A DNA stretch of 20,843 nt, from positions 1 through 20,843 of the IMG/VR virus record IMGVR_UViG_3300027832_000134. One strand, written 5' to 3'. Shown piece by piece: positions 12,740 through 19,683 of this stretch. The notes under the pieces were generated by a model, which was not told where the DNA came from, ran no database searches, and saw only the letters and a program-made list of their open reading frames with translations. How positions within the stretch are numbered: position 1 is the stretch's first letter; each line of letters begins with the position of its first letter. Both the position numbers and the translations under genes were made by a program. The DNA is from a virus.

Positions 12740-13645
12740 ATGTCTAGCACTCTGCTCCAACTTGTGCAGCAGGTGACAAATGAGTTAGGTGTCAGCACGC
12801 CCACAGTAGTTGCTGCAAGTACTAATCAGGATGTCATCCAAATCTTGGCATTGATGAATGCCGGTGGGTATGAGTTTTTGCGTAAACACGCTTGGCGTGA
12901 GTTGACTAAGCAAAAGCAGTTCAGCACTGAATACTTGACAACTACGGGAACGTGGACTAACGGCGGTACAACGATCACCGGCATTCCATCGACTACGGGA
13001 TTAGATACAACCTACCAAGCCATCGGCACTGGAATCAACCAGAACGTCTTTATCTCTAGCGTAGATTCAGCCACTCAAGTAACGCTGAATCAAGCCTTCA
13101 CCGAAGCAGGAACAGCCGCTGCGGTTGAATTTCAGAAGATGAAGTACTCACTCCCTGATGACTATGAGGCACTTGTTCCACGGACGATGTGGGACAAATC
13201 GAAGCACTGGGAGATGCTAGGGCCAGAGGATGCCCAACAGTGGGAATGGATACTGTCAGGATTTATAGCAACCGGCCCACGGGTTCGGTGGAGGTTGCTA
13301 GGAAGTTATTTTCAAATCTGGCCGGGGTTCAGCAACGCTGAATTTCTGGGTTACGAGTACAGGTCTAAGGGATGGGCCACCAGCGCAGCAGGAGTGGCTA
13401 AAAACAGCTTTACTGTAGACACTGATACCTGCATATACCCTGATCGTTTAATGGTGCTAAGTACAAAGCTGAAGTATTTTTCCGCAAAAGGATTCGATAC
13501 GACAAATTTCTATCGTGATTACCTCACGGAACTTGAAGCAGCGATAGCTCTGGATACGTCGAGTGCAAATCTATCGTTTGCTCCGAGGCCCGGTACGGTT
13601 CTGATAGGTTGGGAAAACATACCAGATTCAAACTACGGCTCTTGA
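12740..13645 (+). CDS. Head-to-tail adaptor / packaged-DNA stabilisation protein (P22 gp4-like)
   Basis: This 301-residue protein starts at ATG 12740, three bases after the previous stop. The N terminus is helical (LLQLVQQVTNELGV...DVIQILALMNAGGYEFLRKHAWRELTKQ), typical of the adaptor family that attaches beneath the portal. A beta domain with TGIPSTTGLDTTYQAIGTGI and FISSVDSATQVTLN is inserted, followed by YSLPDDYEALVPRTMWDK and a C-terminal helix YRDYLTELEAAIALD. Such proteins form the ring that closes the portal after DNA packaging and receives the tail. The identification relies on N-terminal helix pattern, the LPDDY...TMWD segment and gene order. Confidence 0.75.
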   Translation: MSSTLLQLVQQVTNELGVSTPTVVAASTNQDVIQILALMNAGGYEFLRKHAWRELTKQKQFSTEYLTTTGTWTNGGTTITGIPSTTGLDTTYQAIGTGINQNVFISSVDSATQVTLNQAFTEAGTAAAVEFQKMKYSLPDDYEALVPRTMWDKSKHWEMLGPEDAQQWEWILSGFIATGPRVRWRLLGSYFQIWPGFSNAEFLGYEYRSKGWATSAAGVAKNSFTVDTDTCIYPDRLMVLSTKLKYFSAKGFDTTNFYRDYLTELEAAIALDTSSANLSFAPRPGTVLIGWENIPDSNYGS

Positions 13646-13647
13646 AG

Positions 13648-13773
13648 ATGACTCCAATTTCTGCCATTTTTAATGTGAGAAACGGTAGAGTGGCAAACGC
13701 CATATTCTACGGATATTTCTTTGTATTTGCGATCATCTGCAAGTATTGCGCGTGCGAGTATTGTAGCAGATAA
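13648..13773 (+). CDS. Possible 41-residue membrane peptide
   Basis: ATG 13648 lies two bases after the adaptor stop and the frame ends at TAA 13771-13773, filling nearly the whole gap before the next gene. The peptide begins MTPISAIFNVRNGRVANAIF, has a hydrophobic aromatic stretch (IFYGYFFVFAIIC) long enough to cross a membrane, and ends with four Cys in KYCACEYCSR. The ribosome site is weak (TTGAAG). I recognise no family. The stretch is more AT-rich than its neighbours, so it could also be a non-coding gap in which a hydrophobic frame appears by chance. Confidence 0.35.
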   Translation: MTPISAIFNVRNGRVANAIFYGYFFVFAIICKYCACEYCSR

Positions 13774-13785
13774 AGGGTTTGCTAT

Positions 13786-14025
13786 ATGAGTATTCGTTCA
13801 ATGTTGAGAAATACCAGCGGCCGTGCAGCAGGCGTTGCTTCGCTCCCTGCTCCTGTTGGGGGATGGAATGCACGCGATTCATTGGCGAACATGGAATCGA
13901 CTGATGCGGTGATACTTGACAACCTGTTCCCAACGGTGTCATCGGTCAACCTTCGTGGTGGATATACACCAGTGGGTCAACTACTGCGCTTTTCGCTATT
14001 GCAGGGACTTCAATTTATGACGTAA
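13786..14025 (+). CDS. Tail protein, N-terminal fragment (frame broken)
   Basis: This 79-codon frame starts at ATG 13786, with AAAGGG at 13772-13777. It begins MSIRSMLRNTSGRAAG, then PAPVGGWNARDSLANMESTDAVILDNLFPT and VNLRGGYT. The GGWNARD...M-x-DAV-x-L-DN-x-FP pattern marks a tail tube/stabilisation protein of short-tailed phages that is normally one long protein. Homology-like sequence ends around 13976; the remaining residues to TAA 14023-14025 are out of frame. The downstream frame, open from 13920, carries the continuation (TTALFAIAGTSIYDVT from 13980). About 15-20 residues that I expect between the two parts are missing, so a deletion of non-multiple-of-three length is likely. Confidence 0.7.
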   Translation: MSIRSMLRNTSGRAAGVASLPAPVGGWNARDSLANMESTDAVILDNLFPTVSSVNLRGGYTPVGQLLRFSLLQGLQFMT

Positions 14026-14054
14026 CCACTGCCGGTGTTGTAGGTTCTGCTGTT

Positions 14055-15299
14055 GTGACTGGGCTAACGAACGCTCGGTGGGAGTACATCAATGTCACCA
14101 CAACTGGGGGTAGTTATCTCTACGCTGTAAACGGAGTGGATGCTCCCAGACTGTACGATGGCTCGACTTGGGTAACTATCACCGCAGTTTCAACGCCTGC
14201 GATTACCGGGGTAACAACAACTACCCTAGACAACATCACGCTGTTCAAGAATCGTGTCTGGTTCATTGAAAAGGATACCCTGAAGGCGTGGTATCTACCC
14301 ACGAGTGCAGTCGGTGGAGCTGCTGCAACGCTGGATTTAAGTTCAATTGCCAAGATGGGTGGTTCGCTCGTTTCTGTCGCAGCGTGGACGATTGACGCAG
14401 GGTATGGAGTAGATGACAACCTAGTGTTTGTCACCAGCGAGGGTGAAATCATCGTCTACCGTGGGTCTGATCCAGCAAGTGCTGCAACGTGGGCATTGAC
14501 GGGTGTTTGGAATTTGGGCGCTCCGGTCAGCAAAAGGTGTCTCCTAAAGTACGGCGGTGATCTTTTAATACTGTCCTTGGATGGGTTGTTGCCATTAGCC
14601 TCTGCATTACAAAGCTCACGCATCGACCCAAGGGTTGCGCTGAGTGGCAAAATAGAAGGCGCTATCAATGCTGCGACAACAACTTACCAAAACACCTTTG
14701 GTTGGACGATTCTTTATTTCGCCAAAAGGAATGCGCTTTGGATAAATGTGCCGGTGTCTGCTGGAAAGCAAGAACAGTTCGTTATGAACACAATTACCAA
14801 GGCGTGGTGTCGGTTCACCGGATGGCCCGCTAACTGTTGGTCGTTGTTTAACGACGATCCGTATTTTGGTGGGAACGGCTTTGTCGGTGTGGCATGGGGC
14901 AGTGGGTATGTTGATGACACCAGCAATATCGCAACGTCTGCCTTGCAAGCGTTTAACTATTACGAATCGCGTGGAGTAAAAAAATACTTTACCCGCGCAA
15001 GGCCAAGTATTTTCACGGATGGTCTGCCTGGTATTGCTCTCGGCATGAACATTGATTTTGACTTGGTTGGCACAACATCAGAATTGTCGTTTTCGCCCAC
15101 ATTGCAATATGGCTCTTGGGATTCAGCCTTGTGGGATGTGGGATCATGGGGTTCTGGTCTAACGATAACGAACAATTGGCAAGGGATTACAGGCATAGGT
15201 TACTGTGGTGGCTTGCAGTTCAAAAGTGAAAGTCAAGGAATACAACTTGAGTGGGCGGCTACCGATGTGGTCTACCAAAGCGGATGGCCGGGTATCTGA
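14055..15299 (+). CDS. Tail protein, C-terminal fragment (continues the 13786 gene in another frame)
   Basis: The frame is open from 13920. The first in-frame conventional start is GTG 14055, with no good ribosome site, yet family-like sequence begins already at about 13977. It reads VVTGLTNARWEYINVTTTGGSYLYAVNGVDAPRLYDGSTW, then a beta-propeller-like series (FKNRVWFIEKDTLKAWYLP, DNLVFVTSEGEIIVYRGSDP, GDLLILSLDGLLPLA), and ends QSGWPGI. Together with the 13786 fragment this would be a protein of about 500 residues near the adaptor, probably part of the tail hub or tube. Whether the split is real, a sequencing fault or a -1 shift site cannot be told; no clean slippery heptamer is visible. Confidence 0.7.
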   Translation: MTGLTNARWEYINVTTTGGSYLYAVNGVDAPRLYDGSTWVTITAVSTPAITGVTTTTLDNITLFKNRVWFIEKDTLKAWYLPTSAVGGAAATLDLSSIAKMGGSLVSVAAWTIDAGYGVDDNLVFVTSEGEIIVYRGSDPASAATWALTGVWNLGAPVSKRCLLKYGGDLLILSLDGLLPLASALQSSRIDPRVALSGKIEGAINAATTTYQNTFGWTILYFAKRNALWINVPVSAGKQEQFVMNTITKAWCRFTGWPANCWSLFNDDPYFGGNGFVGVAWGSGYVDDTSNIATSALQAFNYYESRGVKKYFTRARPSIFTDGLPGIALGMNIDFDLVGTTSELSFSPTLQYGSWDSALWDVGSWGSGLTITNNWQGITGIGYCGGLQFKSESQGIQLEWAATDVVYQSGWPGI

Positions 15300-15733
15300 T
15301 TGTCAATGGCCCAGAAGTGGGCAGGTGGGTTGCAAAACGCATCCAAGGTGGCTTTTGCGAGGATAGAACAGTAGCCATAGGATTGAAAAAAGACGACGAC
15401 CTGATTGCAGGCGTGATTTATGAGAATTGGAATCATCAAAGTATTTGGTGTCACATTGCGATTGATGGGAAAATAACACCAAGTTACCTAGCAGCGATAT
15501 TTGACTACCCGTTCAACATCGCTCAAGTTGAAAAGATTATTGTCCCAGTAGGAAGTGACAATGAGGAAAGCATACGTTTAGTCAAGAAAATGGGGTTTAC
15601 CGAGGAAGGCCGAATCAAAGAGGGGCGGCTTGATGGAGACATTGTTTTTTTGACGTTGAACAGAAAAGACTGTAAGTATTTAGGAGAAAGATATTATGGG
15701 AAAATCAAGTCCAGCGCCACCACCAGCGCCTGA
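15284..15733 (+). CDS. GNAT-family acetyltransferase
   Basis: This 149-residue protein starts at ATG 15284; GTG 15251 in frame is deeper inside the tail gene and less likely. It begins MAGYLIVNGPEVGRWVAKRI and continues LIAGVIYENWNHQSIWCHIAI, FDYPFNIAQVEKIIVPVGSDNEESIRLVKKMGFTEEGRIKEGRLDGD. The N-x-[ES]-[SA]-x-R/K-x2-x-K-x-GF-x-EEG segment is the classic GNAT acetyl-CoA-binding C-terminal half. It would transfer an acetyl group from acetyl-CoA to an unknown amine, perhaps on a virion or host protein. Such GNATs occur among tail genes of short-tailed phages. It overlaps the tail gene by 16 bp and the next gene by 38 bp. The family is firm; the substrate is unknown. Confidence 0.87.
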   Translation: MAGYLIVNGPEVGRWVAKRIQGGFCEDRTVAIGLKKDDDLIAGVIYENWNHQSIWCHIAIDGKITPSYLAAIFDYPFNIAQVEKIIVPVGSDNEESIRLVKKMGFTEEGRIKEGRLDGDIVFLTLNRKDCKYLGERYYGKIKSSATTSA

Positions 15734-17519
15734 TTATTCAGCAGCCGCTAGGGAGCAAGGCGCAGCCAATGAAGCAACTGCACGGCTTCAGGGCCGAATT
15801 AACAATCCAAATATCTATGGGCCGTTAGGGAGTCAGACTGTTTCGTGGGACGGAGATCAGTCAACCATCCGTCAAACACTCACGCCCGATGCACAAAACG
15901 CGCTGGAAAACCAGCAACGAACACAACGGGACTTGTCGGGACTTGCCCAACAAGGAATTGGTACGGCCCAAAGGATCATGGGAAGTGCATTCAACCCCAA
16001 TTTGCGAGGCCTACAAACCGACTTAGGAAACCAGGGCGAAATTGACAGAGGCCCGAATGCCGGGATGTTTGGTCTAGCCTCTGGTGGTGGTCAATACGGA
16101 CAAGCACAAGGTGTTGATGAGGGACGGTTTGGATATGCTCAAGGCGGCCCGCAAGCTGGAAATGCAAGGACAAGTTTCGGCGCGGATCAAGCTGGATACG
16201 GCCCCGATGCAGGTCAATACGGTTATCAGAGAGGTGGCGTTCAAGGCCCAAACCTACAGTCATCGTTAGATGGCAGCGGCAGGATTAACGAAGGCCCGTC
16301 TGGTGGGCAATTTGGATTGGCACGGCAAGGCATTGCAGGGCCAGAGTTGCAAGGTCAGATTGATACATCAGGCGATGCAAGGATGCCGGTTAATGCAGGG
16401 ATGACAGGCCAAGAGGCAATCATGTCTAGGTTGCAGCCTCAGATCGAGCGTCAGCAAAGAGCAACTGCCCAACAAATGGCGAATCAAGGTTTGGTCTCTG
16501 GTGGCGAGGCGTTTACCAATGTAATGAGAGATCAATCACAACAACAGAACGACCTGCTCTCGCAGGCGGCGCTCCAAGGTATCAATCTTGATATGGCTGC
16601 GAATCAACAGGGATTCGGGCAAGCACAAGCAAGAGGACAATTTGGTAATCAGGCTCAACTATCGGGCTTCGGTGCTGATTTGCAAGGCGCTCAACTGTAC
16701 AACCAAGGCATTCAGCAGAATTTTGGTAATGAGTTGCAAGCACAACAAGCTCAGAATCAAGCCCAAGCGCAAAGGTTTGGGCAACAGGTTCAATCAGGTC
16801 AATTTGGTAATCAAGCGCAACTAGCTAGTTTCGGGGCTAACTTGCAGAATCAGCAAGCACAGAACCAAGCCGCCGCGATGAATTTTGGTCAAGGACAAGC
16901 TGCCCAACAAATGATGAACCAAGGCATCGGGCAGAACTATGGACAGAATCTAGGTGCTGCTCAATTTGCCAATCAAGGTATGGGACAGAACTTTGCCCAA
17001 GGACAGGCTGCGGCACAAGCTCAAAATCAAGCCATGCAGCAGAATTTCCAGAATCAAATGGCTTCTCAACAATCTCAGAATCAAGCGTTGGCTCAGAATT
17101 TTGGCCAAGGGATGCAGGGCCAGCAAATGCAGAATCAGGCGATCAGTCAAAACTTTGCTCAAGCTCAAGCTGCTCAACAGGCTCAAAATGCCGCTCAGAA
17201 CCAGCAGTACAACCAAGCATTACAAGGCGCACAGTTCGGCAATACGGCTCAACAACAGTCCCTTGCTCAACAGTTACAGATGCGTCAACAGCCGTTGAAT
17301 GAGATTACAGGATTGATGAGTGGATCACAGATTCAAATGCCCCAGTTCCAAGGTTACGCAGGTTCAAACATCGCACCGGCTCCGATATTTGGAGCAGCAC
17401 AAGCACAACAGCAAAATGCTATGGATCAGTACGGGATTGCGTCATCTAATGTAAATGCTCAGAATGCGGGGATGTATGGGTTGTTGGGTGCTGGTGCTGG
17501 TATGTTTAGGTTTAAGTAA
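15696..17519 (+). CDS. Gln/Asn/Gly-rich repeat virion protein (probable ejection or tail-linked protein)
   Basis: This 607-residue protein starts at ATG 15696 with AGGAGA at 15682-15687, inside the end of the GNAT gene. The N terminus MGKSSPAPPPAPDYSAAARE followed by INNPNIYGPLGSQTV is a common start of phage proteins encoded near ejection genes. Residues about 115-225 repeat GP-x2-GxFG and QYGYQ/QFGLA elements. A conserved middle (RLQPQIERQQRATAQQMANQ followed by GLVSGGEAFTNVM) precedes about 230 residues of QNQAxxQNFGQ-like repeats. The C terminus ends in a Gly-rich hydrophobic GLLGAGAGMF. It is likely packaged and released into the cell envelope with DNA; this is inference from order and composition. 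Repeat length may vary between isolates. Confidence 0.75.
   Translation: MGKSSPAPPPAPDYSAAAREQGAANEATARLQGRINNPNIYGPLGSQTVSWDGDQSTIRQTLTPDAQNALENQQRTQRDLSGLAQQGIGTAQRIMGSAFNPNLRGLQTDLGNQGEIDRGPNAGMFGLASGGGQYGQAQGVDEGRFGYAQGGPQAGNARTSFGADQAGYGPDAGQYGYQRGGVQGPNLQSSLDGSGRINEGPSGGQFGLARQGIAGPELQGQIDTSGDARMPVNAGMTGQEAIMSRLQPQIERQQRATAQQMANQGLVSGGEAFTNVMRDQSQQQNDLLSQAALQGINLDMAANQQGFGQAQARGQFGNQAQLSGFGADLQGAQLYNQGIQQNFGNELQAQQAQNQAQAQRFGQQVQSGQFGNQAQLASFGANLQNQQAQNQAAAMNFGQGQAAQQMMNQGIGQNYGQNLGAAQFANQGMGQNFAQGQAAAQAQNQAMQQNFQNQMASQQSQNQALAQNFGQGMQGQQMQNQAISQNFAQAQAAQQAQNAAQNQQYNQALQGAQFGNTAQQQSLAQQLQMRQQPLNEITGLMSGSQIQMPQFQGYAGSNIAPAPIFGAAQAQQQNAMDQYGIASSNVNAQNAGMYGLLGAGAGMFRFK
16588..17230 (+). 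repeat. Degenerate direct repeats encoding Gln/Asn-rich units
   Basis: Recurring near-copies include CAATTTGGTAATCA followed by GC-CAACT at 16638 and 16800, and many copies of CAGAATCAAGC/CAAAATCAAGC. They encode QFGNQAQL, SFGA/GFGADLQ and QNQAxxQNFGQ units in the gene at 15696. The copies are diverged in third positions, so the tract is old or under protein-level selection rather than a fresh tandem duplication. Confidence 0.7.
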
Positions 17520-17605
17520 TGGCACAGGAACTGTTGACCGTCAAGCCAGAAGCAGTCCACATTCACCCAAGTGGTTATTACATGGTTGATTACGCCGCAC
17601 TGTAA
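17519..17605 (+). CDS. 28-residue small protein coupled to the virion genes
   Basis: ATG 17519 overlaps the preceding TAA (17517-17519) as TAATG, and TTAGG lies a few bases upstream. The frame ends at TAA 17603-17605, ten bases before the next gene's ATG. The peptide begins MAQELLTVKPEAVHIHP and ends GYYMVDYAAL. It fills the 95-base gap between two large genes almost completely. I recognise no family. Start-stop coupling and fit within the gap support translation; function is unknown. Confidence 0.5.
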   Translation: MAQELLTVKPEAVHIHPSGYYMVDYAAL

Positions 17606-17614
17606 GGAACAAAA

Positions 17615-19672
17615 ATGGCTACTATAAACCCCACCCACGCATTCAACCTTGCCAGCCCTTATGCGGCTGAAATGCAAGAGATGCAGCGCAGACAACAAAT
17701 GTCTGAAATGCTCCAGCAGCAGTCACAATCACCGTTTGAGCGATTTAGCTATCAGGGCATCGAAGCGCCAATTCCATTTACTGCTGGACTAGCAAAGATA
17801 CTTCAAGCCTACACCGGAGCGAAAATGCAACGGGAAAATGTTGCCGAGCAGAAAGCACTTGGGCAGAGATACAAAACCGAAACAATGGACACCCTCAGTC
17901 AAGCACAGGCTATGCGCGAGGGTACTCCAGCGCAGCCAGCACGTCAAGGAATTGATGCGCCGCCCGACGATCTAGGAGGAGGCCCAGGCTTTCCAAATCA
18001 AGCAGCAATTCCAGCTATTGCGCCAAATATCCAAGGTTCAGCCAATCTGCTGATGGGTTCAAACAACCCCATGTTGATGCAAATGGGGCTGACTGAAAGA
18101 CAAGATGCGATAAAAAGCCAACGAATGGCGGAGGTACTAAAACAGGTAGGATATGGAACTCCACCACCTGCTGTAGCACCACCTGCTGTAACGCAGCCCA
18201 TACCAAGCCCGCAAGCAGCGTCAACGCCTGCTGGGGGTCAGTCTGGTGCTATGGTTCCTCAGTCTAGGATTAACCCGCAGTCATTGGCATTACTCAAGGC
18301 TTTGGCTATTTCTAGCGGCGATCCTTCTATATTGGGGAAAATTGCAGAGTTGGAGCAGGGAGCATTTCTTAAAAGTAAGCCAGACGCAGCAAGAATGATG
18401 GAAATAATGGGTCAAGACCCGATAGTAATGGGGCAACTTGGACACTCTAAAGCAGTGGCTGATTCAAGGCAAATTATTTCAGGTGGGACTACGATACGCA
18501 ATCCGATATCCAATAAAGTCGAGTTTGTCGCCCCTAAACTAGGTGAAGGCCAATACCAGTTGGCAGATGGCAGTGTTGGAAATCTTCCCGGCTATACAAC
18601 AGCGGTGGGCCAAACTGACGCAGCTAAAGCTCAAGCAGTTCAGCCGTACCAAATGGGATCAATGGAAGTCCCGATCATGCTCCCGGGCGGGGATCAGACA
18701 ATAATCAAACTCAACCCAGTGCAAGCTGCTGATTACAACAAGACGGGAAGATTGCCAGATGCAATCGCCAATTCCATTCCAGGGTTCAAGCAACCAGGAG
18801 CGCAAATACAGCAACAAGCCATGCCGTCAAGTAACCAAGAATTATCTGAGGCACTCCGAGCGGCGCTTACTGCGGATGCAAAGGCAAGCGGCTCGCCTGA
18901 TGGTTCATTTACAACAAAATTTAGCGGCTCACCAGTAGGTCAATATGGGTATGCGCCCAATCAATCTGGCACCGCGGTGACTGCACCTGTTTCTGAATCG
19001 GGCGTACCTGTTGTCGGCAGAACGCAGTCCGAAAGCGACAAAATTAAACAGGCACGGCAAACAGCGGCAGGCAAGGCTACGGACGATGCTTTCGCAAAGG
19101 ATTTCGTTCAATTCACAACTGGCGGGGCGCAAGATGCAATGAAGCAACTCGCACAGCTTCAAGATGTAGTTACTGCGCTGAAAGACCCAAATGCGTCACT
19201 TACCGGGCCTTTTGTGGGCAACATACCAGATGCGGTCAGGAAATTTACCAACCCGCAAGCCATCGCTATGCGCGAACGAGTTGAGGAAGTGGTACAAAGA
19301 AGTCTCCGAATAATCCTTGGCGCTCAATTCACTGAAAAGGAGGGCGAACGCCTGATTGCTAGGGCATACAACCCAGGACTAGAACAATCCGAGAATGCTA
19401 CCAGAGTAGGTCGCCTTCTAACTCAGTTGGATCAGGCTTATGAGAATAAGGTTGATGCGTCGCAGTATTTCCAAAAGAACGGAACGCTCCAAGGTTGGAG
19501 TGGGAAACTACCGAGCATGGCTGATTTTGACCCTTCGCCCATTAGATCAAATAGATCAGTGTCGGGAAAAGTTGGTAGCGCACTAGGCGGGATTAAGCCA
19601 CAATACGCTACCAACGGCTCCCAAAGGATAATGTCTATCGATGGTGGTGTAACGTGGCAACCTGCGAAATAA
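17615..19672 (+). CDS. Large probable internal virion / DNA-ejection protein
   Basis: This 685-residue protein starts at ATG 17615 with AAGGAAC just upstream. It opens MATINPTHAFNLASPYAAEMQ, then Met/Gln-rich helices, and APIPFTAGLAKILQAYTGAKMQ, a pattern I associate with internal proteins of short-tailed phages. A Pro/Ala-rich stretch (PPPAVAPPAVTQPIPSPQAA) divides it into two parts. The C-terminal third is folded and helical (MKQLAQLQDVVTALKDPNASLTG...RVEEVVQRSLRIILGAQFTEKEGERLIARAYNP). The end has a short beta hairpin with MSIDGGVTWQP. It probably travels in the head and enters the periplasm with the genome. There is no transmembrane segment or lytic motif visible. Function is inferred from position and style. 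Confidence 0.68.
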   Translation: MATINPTHAFNLASPYAAEMQEMQRRQQMSEMLQQQSQSPFERFSYQGIEAPIPFTAGLAKILQAYTGAKMQRENVAEQKALGQRYKTETMDTLSQAQAMREGTPAQPARQGIDAPPDDLGGGPGFPNQAAIPAIAPNIQGSANLLMGSNNPMLMQMGLTERQDAIKSQRMAEVLKQVGYGTPPPAVAPPAVTQPIPSPQAASTPAGGQSGAMVPQSRINPQSLALLKALAISSGDPSILGKIAELEQGAFLKSKPDAARMMEIMGQDPIVMGQLGHSKAVADSRQIISGGTTIRNPISNKVEFVAPKLGEGQYQLADGSVGNLPGYTTAVGQTDAAKAQAVQPYQMGSMEVPIMLPGGDQTIIKLNPVQAADYNKTGRLPDAIANSIPGFKQPGAQIQQQAMPSSNQELSEALRAALTADAKASGSPDGSFTTKFSGSPVGQYGYAPNQSGTAVTAPVSESGVPVVGRTQSESDKIKQARQTAAGKATDDAFAKDFVQFTTGGAQDAMKQLAQLQDVVTALKDPNASLTGPFVGNIPDAVRKFTNPQAIAMRERVEEVVQRSLRIILGAQFTEKEGERLIARAYNPGLEQSENATRVGRLLTQLDQAYENKVDASQYFQKNGTLQGWSGKLPSMADFDPSPIRSNRSVSGKVGSALGGIKPQYATNGSQRIMSIDGGVTWQPAK

Positions 19673-19683
19673 GAGGATAAAAC

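Noticed and set aside
13970-14000. Programmed -1 frameshift joining the two tail fragments
   Set aside because: The direction would be right, but no X-XXY-YYZ slippery heptamer or clear downstream stem is visible, and expected residues are missing, which favours deletion.
16084-16824. Additional + strand ORFs inside the Gln/Asn-rich gene (for example 16084-16269 and 16588-16824)
   Set aside because: They are out-of-frame shadows of a repetitive gene, with Lys/Arg/Ile-rich translations produced by the CAA/AAT-rich repeats.
16588-17230. CRISPR array or variable-repeat target of a diversity-generating retroelement
   Set aside because: Repeats are irregular, coding and unspaced, and no reverse transcriptase or template repeat is present in the window.
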